DNA of 64,000 bases from Cacconaster sp033811195. GTDB taxonomy: Bacteria > Bacteroidota > Bacteroidia > Bacteroidales > UBA932. Positions 53,366 through 61,835 of the stretch are shown piece by piece. The stretch covers positions 62,001 through 126,000 of the forward strand of contig JAPXOZ010000002.1 of assembly GCA_033811195.1 (NCBI GenBank), read 5' to 3'. The translations under genes and the position numbers were made by a program. The notes under the pieces were generated by a model. The model saw only the letters and a list, made by a program, of their open reading frames with translations. It was not told where the DNA came from and searched no databases. The stretch's first letter is position 1. Each line of letters begins with the position of its first letter.

Positions 53366-53925
53366 AGGAGTTTTTCCATCGCTTTGCCTCTATGTGAGAG
53401 GGAATTTTTCTCTTCAAGTGAGATTTCCGCCATAGTGGCATCAATGCCGAGCGGCCTGAAAATCGGATCATATCCGAAGCCGTCATAGCCGTGTAGAGTA
53501 GTGGTAATGTGACCCTCGCAGGTACCTTCAAAGGTATGAAGCACACCGTTTTCTATCAGCGCAATGACGCACCTGAACCTAGCGGTACGTTTTTCGGCAG
53601 GTACGCCTTCAAGTTCTTTGAGCAGTTTTCTTATATTGTCAGGAGGGGATTTTGGTTCGCCGGCATAGCGTGCCGAGTTCACTCCGGGAGCTCCTCCAAG
53701 GGCGTCCACTTCAAGTCCGGTGTCATCGGCAAAGCAATTTTTCTGAAATTTATTCCAGATAAATAGTGCTTTTTCAACGGCATTTTCATAAAGAGTGTCG
53801 TGGGTTTCGGGGAGCTCGCCTTTGTAACCCAGATCCGAGGGCATCAAAAGGTGAAATCTCTCATCCAGTACCTTCCGGGCCTCGGTTAGTTTGTTGACAT
53901 TGCCTGTGGCAAACACTATTTCCAT
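53335..53925 (-). CDS. rdgB: XTP/dITP pyrophosphatase (RdgB/HAM1)
   Basis: The 196-residue enzyme removes non-canonical purine nucleotides. The family motifs are complete: 'FATGNVNKLTEARKVL', 'NAVEKALFIWNKF', 'CFADDTGLEVDALGGAPGV', 'FGYDPIFRPLG' and 'NSLSHRGKAMEKL'. It diverges from the S41 protease gene, whose start codon is 90 bp away. Its 3' end overlaps recO by 31 bp. Confidence 0.97.
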   Translation of the reverse strand: MEIVFATGNVNKLTEARKVLDERFHLLMPSDLGYKGELPETHDTLYENAVEKALFIWNKFQKNCFADDTGLEVDALGGAPGVNSARYAGEPKSPPDNIRKLLKELEGVPAEKRTARFRCVIALIENGVLHTFEGTCEGHITTTLHGYDGFGYDPIFRPLGIDATMAEISLEEKNSLSHRGKAMEKLLCHLSANLRQ

Positions 53926-54014
53926 ACCTGATGATTCTGATAATTGACTTCAAAGATATGAACAAAATGATAAAAGTATTAATTTTGCAGAGCATAAAAA
54001 ACAATAGAGATAAG

Positions 54015-55625
54015 ATGAAATTTTTCAAAACCATTGCGACTGCAGTTGCTATTTCGGTATCAGTGACCTCATTTGCACAGTCCAGCGACTTCAAATTAGG
54101 ACAGAATATGGAGATTCAGTATTCGATACTGAAAGAACTCTCCAAGTCTTATGTCGACACCATAGAATATGGCAAAATCATACCTATAGGTATTAAGGCA
54201 ATGCTTCAGTCGCTTGACCCATATACCACATATATTCCGGAAGAGGAGGGAGAGGATTTTGAAATGATGACAACGGGCGCTTACGGAGGTATAGGTTCCC
54301 TTATAAAGAAGAGTCCTGACAACGGAGTCCAGATTGTGGAACCCTATCCGGGCTCTCCTGCAGTCAAGGCAGGTTTGGTGCCGGGAGATATGATTATATC
54401 TATTGATGGAGTCTCCGTTTATGGGGAGACCTCTGCTCAAAGCGCCAATAAGATGAAGGGACAGCCGGGTACGGATGTAGTGTTCACTATAATCAGAGGC
54501 CGTACCCTTGATACCGTTGACATCACGGTCACCCGCGAGAGAATACGAGTTTCCGATATCGCTTATTCGGAGATCATCCGGGATTCCATTGGCTACGTAG
54601 CACTCACAGGATTTACTCAGAATATGCACCTTCAGTTCAAGGAGAGCATTCTGGATCTCAAAAAGAGGGGTGCAAAACGTTTGGTAATAGACTTAAGGGG
54701 CAATGGAGGGGGCATTATGGAAGAAGCGGTATCGCTGATGTCGCTTTTCGTGCCGGAAGGCACCCAAGTGCTTTCTTCCAGAGGACGTGAAGAGAGGATG
54801 AATGAAGAGTATTACACTACGACTCCCCCTATCGATACACTTATCCCCGTACTTGTTATGGTGGATAGCGGCTCAGCCTCCTCATCGGAGATAGTGGCGG
54901 GAGCATTCCAGGATTTGGATAGGGGCGCAATAGCCGGAAGAAGAACTTTCGGGAAGGGACTTATTCAGTCCATAAAACCTACCCTCTATGACGGCAAGGT
55001 AAAGATTACTACGGGAAAATATTATACTCCGAGTGGAAGGTGCGTGCAGGCCATAGACTACAGTCACCGTAATGAAGATGGCAGCGTGGGAAATGTGCCC
55101 GACAGTCTGAAACGTGAATTCAAGACACGTCTTGGTCGTAGTGTTTATGACGGCGGAGGTATCACTCCCGATTTAATTGTTCCGGCCATGTCCTATAGCC
55201 GGCCGGCCTATTCTCTAGTATACAATGACATCCTTGGTGATTACGCAATCGAATATTTTAAGAAGAATCTCTCAATAGCTTCTGCCTCCGAGTTTCGTCT
55301 TACCGATGAAGAGTATGAGGATTTTATTCGTTATGCAGGAACTCGTGAATTTGACATTCGCAGTTCGGCAGAGTCTGCTCTCGACCAGCTCGTAAAGGCG
55401 GCAAAGCAAGACAAGCTCTACGATGTTTATAAAAGCGAAATCGATGCTCTCTCAGCACGTATTAAGGTGGATAAGGAGACGATGCTGCGTCTCAAGAAAG
55501 ATGAGATTGTTCCTCTTCTGGAGGAAGAAATCGTGGTTAAATATTATTTACGCGGCTCAGAGTATGATGTTCGCCTGAGAGATGATCAAGGACTCTATCA
55601 GGCTCTGGACTGGTGGACAGAATAG
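54015..55625 (+). CDS. S41-family C-terminal processing peptidase (CtpA/Prc-like)
   Basis: The 536-residue exported serine protease has a signal peptide ending TSFAQ. A PDZ domain follows ('GIGSLIKKSPDNGVQIVEPY', 'SPAVKAGLVPGDMIISIDG') and then the S41 core with 'DLRGNGGGIMEEAVSL'. The nucleophile Ser287 lies in 'DSGSASSSEIVAGAF' and the general base Lys314 in 'RTFGKGLIQ'. The start at 54015 (after AGAGATAAG) gives a clean signal peptide; the frame stays open upstream to 53931 but without export features. A degenerate repeat follows the stop codon. Confidence 0.93.
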   Translation: MKFFKTIATAVAISVSVTSFAQSSDFKLGQNMEIQYSILKELSKSYVDTIEYGKIIPIGIKAMLQSLDPYTTYIPEEEGEDFEMMTTGAYGGIGSLIKKSPDNGVQIVEPYPGSPAVKAGLVPGDMIISIDGVSVYGETSAQSANKMKGQPGTDVVFTIIRGRTLDTVDITVTRERIRVSDIAYSEIIRDSIGYVALTGFTQNMHLQFKESILDLKKRGAKRLVIDLRGNGGGIMEEAVSLMSLFVPEGTQVLSSRGREERMNEEYYTTTPPIDTLIPVLVMVDSGSASSSEIVAGAFQDLDRGAIAGRRTFGKGLIQSIKPTLYDGKVKITTGKYYTPSGRCVQAIDYSHRNEDGSVGNVPDSLKREFKTRLGRSVYDGGGITPDLIVPAMSYSRPAYSLVYNDILGDYAIEYFKKNLSIASASEFRLTDEEYEDFIRYAGTREFDIRSSAESALDQLVKAAKQDKLYDVYKSEIDALSARIKVDKETMLRLKKDEIVPLLEEEIVVKYYLRGSEYDVRLRDDQGLYQALDWWTE

Positions 55626-55735
55626 TTCTGAGTTTCGAGTTTCGAGTTCCGAGTATGTAGTGTGTAGTATGTAGAGAGGAGGTTCGGGATTCGGGTTGCA
55701 AGTTGTGGGGTGATAGTTGCAGGTTGTCAACGATT
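55626..55735 (+). repeat. Degenerate intergenic repeat array, copy 6
   Basis: GTTCTGAGTTTCGAGTTTCG, GAGTTCCGAGTATGTAGTGTG, GGTTCGGGATTCGGGTTGC and GTTGTGGGGTGATAGTTGC type words (quoted in part) fill the gap from the S41 stop codon to the 3' end of the convergent CWC gene. Confidence 0.72.
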
Positions 55736-55736
55736 T

Positions 55737-55931
55737 TTATACATTTGCAAACTCATGGATCAATGCTTCCAGACATTTTTTGCAGAGACATTGGTTGGGC
55801 CAATGATGTTGAAGTTGTTCCAAAGTGGCCGAAGGAAGCGTAAGACTCGCACACCAGCAAACGTGGGACGATGGGGTGTCATGATAGCAATTGAAAGGAG
55901 TACTGCAGCGAGGACAAATCACAGTTTTCAT
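55737..55931 (-). CDS. Small cysteine-rich CWC-family protein
   Basis: The 64-residue protein starts at MKTVICPRCS. It has CPRC, then FNCYHD, CWCASL and CLCKKCLEAL, the ordered cysteine pairs of the Cys_rich_CWC family, which likely bind zinc. Its function is unknown. It diverges from the M64-peptidase gene with only 17-41 bp between start codons. It is short and easily missed, but the motif order is convincing. Confidence 0.78.
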   Translation of the reverse strand: MKTVICPRCSTPFNCYHDTPSSHVCWCASLTLPSATLEQLQHHWPNQCLCKKCLEALIHEFANV

Positions 55932-55972
55932 GATAAGAGATTTATAATATGACCCGAGCAAATATACGAAAA

Positions 55973-57649
55973 ATGTCGCATATTTCGGCTGTCATCTTTA
56001 CAATGTTTCTTCTGTTAGCCTGTAACAAGGAGGAGCCCCAACTGATGTTGTCTTCGTCCTTGGTGGAGGTTGATTATACGGCGCAAACGATGACGGTAGA
56101 TCTCCAAACCAACCAAAGTTGGCAGCTCTATGTAAGTGATGTATGGTTGACCGTACAACCTACTTCAGGAGAGGGAGATGACCAACTTTTACTCTCTATT
56201 CCGACATGGGAGGGGGATGAGGATCGTTCAGTCATCCTCACGGTCAAGGCAGGCGATTTGATTCGCACCGTGACGATTTCTCAAAAAGCGATAATTTGCT
56301 CATTGAGCGAATCGAGTATTGTGCTGGATCATACAGGCAATCCGCGCAAAGTGCTCCTCTCCAGTAGTGTTCCTTGGACGGTTGAGGTACCGATCGATGC
56401 TACTTGGCTGCAGATTACGCCAAATTCGGGGCCGGCAGCGCAAGAAATCGAACTGACCTGTCAAGTGCAGCCCAATGAAGATTCGATCCGTCAATCACAG
56501 GTGGCTATTCAATGTGGTATCCGCACCATGAATTTAACCGTGATCCAAAAACCGTTGACTGTGCCAGAATACACCTATACGGTGTTGCAGGAGCATACCA
56601 AAGGCACTTATCCCAACGAAGTAATCATTTTGGGAGATGGCTATTCCGAGGAGGAATATAGTAGGGAAGGCTCTTTTAATAGAGATGCGCGTGATGCAAT
56701 GGAGGCATTTTTTTCGATTGAACCGTTCCGCACCTATCGTTCTTATTTTAGGGTAGCACAATTTGTCGTTTATTCTCCGGAAAGCGGCATTACGGAAAAT
56801 GATAAAAACACCAAGGTCAGCACAGCCTTTGATGTCTGTTTTGAAAAATCGAGTGTCGTCTCGTTGAATAATACCAATAAGGTGTTTTATACTGTTATGA
56901 GGCATATTCCAGATATGACTAGTGAGCGTTTGAGAAATACATTGTTGATAGTTTTGGCTAATATTGACCGATATGGCGGGATTTGCTGGCAATACGATGA
57001 TGGGTCGGCCATTGCAGTTTGCGGGGTTGCCAGAACATCAATTGGTGGCTATACGACACTTGCCGATTTGATTCGTCATGAGGCCGGCGGTCATGGCTTC
57101 GGTCGTCTCGCTGATGAATATGTAACTCATAAGGGACAAAGGTTACCGGAAAATGCGACAGCTGCTTCGCCCTACTATCATAAACAGGGCCTTCGACAGA
57201 GACAATATTATGGTTATGCTTCGAATGTCGACGTCGGTGGTGTAAGAGAGGAGGCTTCTTGGGCCTATTATTATACGCTGCCCGAATATCAGGTGGGCTA
57301 TTATGAGGGCGCATATTATTTTGAACTAGGCGCATGGCGGCCGGAAGATCGTAGTTGCATGGTAGATAATCGCCCATATTACAACGCTCCGAGCCGTGAA
57401 AGTATCGTCAAATTGTTGTTACGACGTGCTGCCGGTGTCCGGTTGTGTGACTATGAGTATCAACCCGCTACGGGAACTTTTGAATTGGTTCCGATTCCGG
57501 ACGATCCATTCAACATGGAGGATTTTATCCGCAATGATGTAAAAAAAGCATGGTCGGCACCGATGTTGGCACCACCCGATACACGAGGCGACTACTTTTT
57601 TATTCCGACCTCACCGGCAATCTTTGTTTCCGGCTCACCCACCTTCTAG
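55973..57649 (+). CDS. M64-family peptidase lipoprotein with two BACON domains
   Basis: The protein has about 558 residues from the ATG at 55973 (566 from an in-frame ATG at 55949). The signal peptide has lipobox LLLAC followed by NKEEP, which is acidic and fits surface export. Two BACON-type immunoglobulin-like domains follow ('WQLYVSDVWLTVQPTSGEGD' and 'PWTVEVPIDATWLQITPNSG'), then an IgA-peptidase M64-type catalytic domain with 'VIILGDGYSEEEY', 'DLIRHEAGGHGFGRLADEY' and 'DRSCMVDNR'. The metal motif here reads HE-AGG-H, with three residues between HE and H rather than the two of classical HExxH. Whether it is active is not certain. BACON domains are thought to bind glycans or act as spacers. 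Confidence 0.88.
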   Translation: MSHISAVIFTMFLLLACNKEEPQLMLSSSLVEVDYTAQTMTVDLQTNQSWQLYVSDVWLTVQPTSGEGDDQLLLSIPTWEGDEDRSVILTVKAGDLIRTVTISQKAIICSLSESSIVLDHTGNPRKVLLSSSVPWTVEVPIDATWLQITPNSGPAAQEIELTCQVQPNEDSIRQSQVAIQCGIRTMNLTVIQKPLTVPEYTYTVLQEHTKGTYPNEVIILGDGYSEEEYSREGSFNRDARDAMEAFFSIEPFRTYRSYFRVAQFVVYSPESGITENDKNTKVSTAFDVCFEKSSVVSLNNTNKVFYTVMRHIPDMTSERLRNTLLIVLANIDRYGGICWQYDDGSAIAVCGVARTSIGGYTTLADLIRHEAGGHGFGRLADEYVTHKGQRLPENATAASPYYHKQGLRQRQYYGYASNVDVGGVREEASWAYYYTLPEYQVGYYEGAYYFELGAWRPEDRSCMVDNRPYYNAPSRESIVKLLLRRAAGVRLCDYEYQPATGTFELVPIPDDPFNMEDFIRNDVKKAWSAPMLAPPDTRGDYFFIPTSPAIFVSGSPTF

Positions 57650-57800
57650 TGGTGCGTGTTACGCGGTGTGGGGTGAGTTCTGAGTTCTGAGTCAGGAGTT
57701 CTGAGTGAGTTATTGTGTAGCTGGTTGTGAGTTAAATATGTTGTATAGGGTACGGGTTCATACCCCGTACCTACATACTACCCACTACATACTCATAACT
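57650..57800 (+). repeat. Degenerate intergenic repeat array, copy 7
   Basis: GTGGTGCGTGTTACGCGGTG, GAGTTCTGAGTTCTGAGTCAG and GAGTTCTGAGTGAGTT words follow the M64 stop. An inverted repeat GGTACGGG (57749-57756) / CCCGTACC (57764-57771) and TACATACTACCCACTACATAC come after. The last part is the complement of the GTAGTGTGTAGT word. Confidence 0.72.
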
Positions 57801-57807
57801 AAAAACT

Positions 57808-57831
57808 GAGGGTCACCAACCGGTGACCCTC
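57808..57831 (-). terminator. Strong hairpin terminator after the DUF1508 gene
   Basis: GAGGGTCACC (57808-57817) pairs perfectly with GGTGACCCTC (57822-57831) around a 4-base loop. On the minus strand it is followed by AGTTTTTAG. TTT also follows on the plus strand, so it may work for both the DUF1508 gene and the M64 gene. Confidence 0.85.
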
Positions 57832-57898
57832 TTTAGCATCCCCTCGGCGGGAGCCACGGTTATGGTCTGCCCCTTCGGCGAAGCAGACTCCTCAACTT

Positions 57899-58231
57899 TT
57901 AGTCCAGAAGCTCTACAATTTTAGCCTCGGGAGCATGTCTCATAACGGATGCAATGCCATTGTCTCTTGTCCTTTCGGAAGCGTACATCTGGCTGTTTCC
58001 AATTACCTGGCCGTTGGTAGCTATAAGGTTGAAATAGGGCTTGCCGTTTGAAGCCACTTTTTTCTCATATCTCGCCTCTTCAACACTGTTTTTCTTTACA
58101 GATTCAACACCGTTTAGGCAAGAAGCCTTGGTCTTGTAGCCTTGGCTGGTTAGGATTATTTCACCGTTAGATGCTTTAAGATTGAACTGGAATTCTCCGT
58201 TTTTTCTTAATGTAATTTCAAATTTTCCCAT
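57899..58231 (-). CDS. DUF1508 (YegP/UPF0339) protein, two tandem repeats
   Basis: The 110-residue protein is made of two DUF1508 units: 'FNLKASNGEIILTSQGYKTK' with 'NGVESVKKN', and 'FNLIATNGQVIGNSQMYASE' with 'NGIASVMRH'. Each forms a small beta-sheet plus helix. Its function is unknown in any organism; relatives are abundant small cytosolic proteins. It has a good promoter of its own and a strong terminator. Confidence 0.93.
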   Translation of the reverse strand: MGKFEITLRKNGEFQFNLKASNGEIILTSQGYKTKASCLNGVESVKKNSVEEARYEKKVASNGKPYFNLIATNGQVIGNSQMYASERTRDNGIASVMRHAPEAKIVELLD

Positions 58232-58268
58232 ATTGATATAGTATTGTTGTTTAGTACTTCAAGTCCCA

Positions 58269-58298
58269 CAAAGTTAGAGAAAAAAATTATAAATCAAA
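58269..58298 (-). promoter_or_regulatory. Promoter of the DUF1508 gene (TTTG-N18-TAACTTTG)
   Basis: On the minus strand TTTG (complement of 58295-58298) and TAACTTTG (complement of 58269-58276) are 18 bp apart. The -7 box lies about 37 bp before the start codon. It is a close Bacteroidetes consensus match. Confidence 0.7.
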
Positions 58299-58335
58299 AT
58301 CATTTACATATCTTCGTAAATAAAAAGGCATCGAA

Positions 58336-59376
58336 ATGGAGAGATTTTCATATATATTGTTATCTGTAATTCTTTGTGGTTTTTTTACGGCGAACTTACA
58401 ACCAGCCTTGGCACAGACCCCCTCGAATGAGGAGGGTAAACATGTCCCGATGGAACTCATACAGAATCCCGACAATCCGATATTACTGATGTTTACAGCC
58501 TCATGGTGTGTTCCTTGCCACAAGATGCGCAATGTTATGTTCAAAAAGGAGAGCATCTCAATTCTTCTCAGAAAGTACAATCTTGTGATATTGGATGTGG
58601 ATTCACAGCCGGGTTCGGATCTGCAGAGAATTTATTGTGAAGATAAAGTTGTCCCTCAATTTGTAGTGATGGATAAAGAGCAGGTTGTACTTCGAAAAAT
58701 GCGAGGCGCTACTGATGATGAGTATGAATTTGCAGATTTGTTGCGTAGCGGCATCGAAGAGATAAGGCCGGGTATGCCGGCAGTGCAGGATATTATATCA
58801 CAGGAGCAACTGGAAATTCTTACCGGCGATGATTACAAGGCAGCTACGAGCCGTCTCAGAGCAAAGTGGAGCTTTGGGGTTGGCATCGGAGGCCATCTTT
58901 CCACAATGCCCGTTTCCAGCAGATCTCTTTTTGCTGAGGATAGAAGCTCGGCCCGTGATACTCTGGAAGTCAACTACAATGGTGTCAAACCTGGCTGGAG
59001 TGTTTCTGCATTGGTGCGTTATACATTCTACAAATCTACTATCGAGATCGGTATTTCATTTATGACTTCCGGAGGTTGTAATACTCGAACCAAAGAGAGC
59101 TTTAATTCCTATTATATAGGGGTTCCAGTTGATTTTCATTTTGGGATATGGAATGGTCTGAAGGGGGGAGCCGGTATTTCCGCAATGTATATGATTAAGG
59201 ATGTAGCAACAAATCGTTTTGATGCCGGTTTGCGTTTAAAACTTCTGTGGGATGCCTATCCCTTCTGCATCAGTGCGGGTTGGCAGCGTGGTCTTGTTAA
59301 TATTTTGGGAGCTGAATCGCCATTAAGAGCCCACAACAATCACTTTTTTGTTAATTTTGCCTTTTATTTCAATTGA
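58336..59376 (+). CDS. Thioredoxin-fold domain fused to an outer-membrane beta-barrel-like domain
   Basis: The 346-residue exported protein has a signal peptide ending ALAQ. Residues about 35-150 are a thioredoxin-like domain with the redox motif CVPC (Cys58, Cys61 in TASWCVPCHKM). Residues about 175-346 form alternating amphipathic strands ('RAKWSFGVGIGGHLSTMPVS', 'PGWSVSALVRYTFYKSTIEI', 'NSYYIGVPVDFHFGIWNG', 'HFFVNFAFYFN' with a terminal aromatic), resembling a PorT-like 8-strand barrel. It opens a five-gene operon and overlaps the next gene by 4 bp. The combination suggests a thiol-redox domain carried on the periplasmic face of the outer membrane. The fusion was read by eye. Confidence 0.8.
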   Translation: MERFSYILLSVILCGFFTANLQPALAQTPSNEEGKHVPMELIQNPDNPILLMFTASWCVPCHKMRNVMFKKESISILLRKYNLVILDVDSQPGSDLQRIYCEDKVVPQFVVMDKEQVVLRKMRGATDDEYEFADLLRSGIEEIRPGMPAVQDIISQEQLEILTGDDYKAATSRLRAKWSFGVGIGGHLSTMPVSSRSLFAEDRSSARDTLEVNYNGVKPGWSVSALVRYTFYKSTIEIGISFMTSGGCNTRTKESFNSYYIGVPVDFHFGIWNGLKGGAGISAMYMIKDVATNRFDAGLRLKLLWDAYPFCISAGWQRGLVNILGAESPLRAHNNHFFVNFAFYFN

Positions 59377-60311
59377 TACGGTCAATGAGAGTAAGGCATA
59401 TTTTCAGGTTTTTCGTTGTGACGGCCCTCTTGGCGTCGGGATTTGCTCTCTTTGCCGCTTTGGCAACTCCGGACGAAAAATTGTCCGCAGAAGAAAACAA
59501 GCTAGCCAAGTTTACATCTGATGAATTGCTTTCGAGAAATATGCCTGCCGAACTGGCATTACTGCCTAACGCAATATCAAATATATCAATGCCCGGTAAT
59601 CGTGCCGGTATTTGGGCTCTTGATGCTCTGGATGCGGTCAGATATGGCCTAATGGTGGATCTTACACATGATCAGCGCTATGACGACACTCTTTGTACTT
59701 TGGCTGCGCTCAAATGTCTGCAGGAGTATTTTGATCGTTACGGAGAGTGGGATATGGCGATTGCGGCTTATTTGCATAGTCCTGCTGTGCTAAACGCTTG
59801 TCTCCGGTCCGGAGATTCGACGTTATTGCTTCATACGCTGACTCTCTATGATCTCGGCAAGATGGAAAAGAGCGAATTATTTTCTTCTGAGGGAGAGTAT
59901 TCCACCGTTTACTTCAACCAGCCGATTTCTCTTGAAGCTGTGACGCTTCTCACCGGTATAGGCGCTGCGGATTTTTTAAAGGCAAATCCCATATTCAGGT
60001 CAGATCCCCTCGTGCCTCTTAAAGGTTACGGACTTAGATTTCCAACGGAAGTTGCTAATAAAATAGAAGTAGATTCCCTTTATGCCGTTACAATGCGTCT
60101 AATGGCTGCCAGAGAGGCAGAAGTGTTTAAAAAACAGAGACAAGCCGAAGAGGAGCGTAAGCAGACCTCTATCATCTATACGGTAAAATATGGTGATACT
60201 CTGAGTGGTATCGCATTGAAACATAGGGTACGGGTATCCGATCTCAAAAAGTGGAATAAGCTTAAGAGTGATTTTATCCGTGAAAGACAAAAACTAATAA
60301 TTTACAAGTAA
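59373..60311 (+). CDS. Pseudo-lytic-transglycosylase domain with C-terminal LysM
   Basis: The 312-residue exported protein has an N-terminal hydrophobic signal. A domain at about residues 40-150 follows the pattern of MltD-type lytic transglycosylases: 'MPAELALLP', 'RAGIWALDA', 'YGLMVD', 'HDQRYDDTLCTLAALKCLQEYF' type, and 'YGEWDMAIAAYLHSP'. The catalytic glutamate expected right after LALLPxx(E)S is absent (LLPNAIS), so the site looks dead. A LysM domain ends the protein ('YTVKYGDTLSGIALKHRVRVSDLKKWN'-like, about 265-312), which binds peptidoglycan. It overlaps its upstream neighbour by 4 bp and is followed after 6 bp by the first SGNH gene. It is likely a targeting or scaffold protein for the operon. 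Confidence 0.78.
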   Translation: MIRSMRVRHIFRFFVVTALLASGFALFAALATPDEKLSAEENKLAKFTSDELLSRNMPAELALLPNAISNISMPGNRAGIWALDALDAVRYGLMVDLTHDQRYDDTLCTLAALKCLQEYFDRYGEWDMAIAAYLHSPAVLNACLRSGDSTLLLHTLTLYDLGKMEKSELFSSEGEYSTVYFNQPISLEAVTLLTGIGAADFLKANPIFRSDPLVPLKGYGLRFPTEVANKIEVDSLYAVTMRLMAAREAEVFKKQRQAEEERKQTSIIYTVKYGDTLSGIALKHRVRVSDLKKWNKLKSDFIRERQKLIIYK

Positions 60312-60317
60312 TAATTG

Positions 60318-61835
60318 ATGAAAGCGAGTAAGATTTTTCTCTTCATATTATCAGTAATTTTCATTCTTGGAGTTGTCTGGGCGGTTTTCCCGCAGGGAGG
60401 GATAAAAGTCGGAGGCACCACTCTGCGTTTCGCTTCATTCGAGGAGGCCTCTTCAAGCATTAATGAGGAGGTGGTCGATGTAGACAAAGTGCTTTCTGAA
60501 GTGGAACAGAGCTTCAAATTGCTTTCCGGTTCCCAGCAGGACACTCTCAGATTTTTTAAAAATTTCCTCAAATCCAATCCCAACAGAATTTGGCTTCCAA
60601 ACGATGACTATTCCTATCTGGATAGTCTGTTTCATCTCTTTGAAAGCGCACAGAAAGAGGGTAAAACTTATCGTATAATGCACTACGGTGACTCGCAGAT
60701 AGAGATGGACCGTATCTCCTCAATTGTTCGCGAGCATCTGCAAGGTATATTCGGCGGCAACGGCAATGGCCTTGTGCCCGCTATACAGAGCGTCTCCACC
60801 TATTCTCTGGTACAGAGTGCCTCAGGAGATCTTACCCGCTATACACTCATAGGCGACTCCACGACCGTACGCGCTGAGCACAACCGCTATGGATTGATGA
60901 CGCAGTTCTCTCAACTCTCCGGCGAGGCTTCCATTAGCTTCAGGGTTTCCAAGAACTCCAATTGTCAGGAGCGTGCAAAGAATTTTTCCAAAGTCTCTCT
61001 TCTTATCGGTAACAGTTCCCCGGGATTTAGAGCCTCCTTGCGTTGTGATACCATCAGAACTGAAAGCAAGGTGCTCAAAAATGCAGTTAAGGGAGTATCG
61101 CTACTTACTTGGGAGCTCCCTGCATATGCATCCAGAGGCACCATTATTCTCAGTGGCAGTGCTGAGATATATGGTTTCCTAATGGATGCTGAAAGCGGAA
61201 TTGCTCTGGATAACGCACCTCTCAGAGGCAGCTCGGGTACGATATTTACCCGTCTGAGCAAATCTGTGATGAAACACTCCTTCGATCTGCTCGATACCCG
61301 TATGATTATATTGCAATTTGGCGGTAATCGCGCAGTCAGTGTCCATAATGAGAAGCATATTTCCAATTATTTGCGTCAGCTTGAAAAGCAGATTGATTAT
61401 TTCCACGAAGTGGCTCCCAATGCGCAAATTCTCTTTATAGGTCCCTCGGACATGGGCAGAAGTGTTGAGGGACGTATCAGCACCATTCCCATGTTACCCG
61501 ATCTAAACGATTCGCTCAGGGTAATGGCTTTGGGCAAGGGTGCTGCGTATTGGGATCTTTTCAATATGATGGGTGGCGAAAATTCAATGGTGCGTTGGGT
61601 GAAACACAGTCCCCCGCTTGCGAGTAGCGATCATATTCACTTCACTACGAGGGGGGCTGAGCATGTCGGGATGGCTTTTGCCAGAGCGTTTGAAGTGTGT
61701 TACAACTTTTACAAGCTTAGACAGGAGCTTGATCCGGAGATGGTATTTGTTTATATGAATAGCGAAGATCGGTCCGAAGTTTCCTCTGTCGACACTACAG
61801 AGAGTAATAATGACAAATCTTCAGTTGGAGAATGA
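60318..61835 (+). CDS. SGNH/GDSL-hydrolase-like exported protein (first of pair)
   Basis: The 505-residue protein has an N-terminal membrane anchor or signal (IFLFILSVIFILGVVWAVF). An SGNH-like fold is suggested by block I 'HYGDSQIEMD' (Ser126), 'LQFGGNRAV' as a block-III-like Gly/Asn, and 'SSDHIHFTTRG' holding the Asp-x-x-His pair. 'YWDLFNMMGGENSMVRW' is a segment shared with the next protein, showing that the two are paralogues. The ATG at 60318 is used in place of the adjacent TTG 60315. It overlaps its downstream paralogue by 4 bp. With the following MBOAT gene it is predicted to hand over or remove acyl groups on envelope glycans. Confidence 0.82.
   Translation: MKASKIFLFILSVIFILGVVWAVFPQGGIKVGGTTLRFASFEEASSSINEEVVDVDKVLSEVEQSFKLLSGSQQDTLRFFKNFLKSNPNRIWLPNDDYSYLDSLFHLFESAQKEGKTYRIMHYGDSQIEMDRISSIVREHLQGIFGGNGNGLVPAIQSVSTYSLVQSASGDLTRYTLIGDSTTVRAEHNRYGLMTQFSQLSGEASISFRVSKNSNCQERAKNFSKVSLLIGNSSPGFRASLRCDTIRTESKVLKNAVKGVSLLTWELPAYASRGTIILSGSAEIYGFLMDAESGIALDNAPLRGSSGTIFTRLSKSVMKHSFDLLDTRMIILQFGGNRAVSVHNEKHISNYLRQLEKQIDYFHEVAPNAQILFIGPSDMGRSVEGRISTIPMLPDLNDSLRVMALGKGAAYWDLFNMMGGENSMVRWVKHSPPLASSDHIHFTTRGAEHVGMAFARAFEVCYNFYKLRQELDPEMVFVYMNSEDRSEVSSVDTTESNNDKSSVGE

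Noticed and set aside
55710..55952. Plus-strand frame opposite the CWC gene
   Set aside because: The minus-strand frame has the ordered cysteine pairs of a known family; the plus-strand product has no recognisable features.
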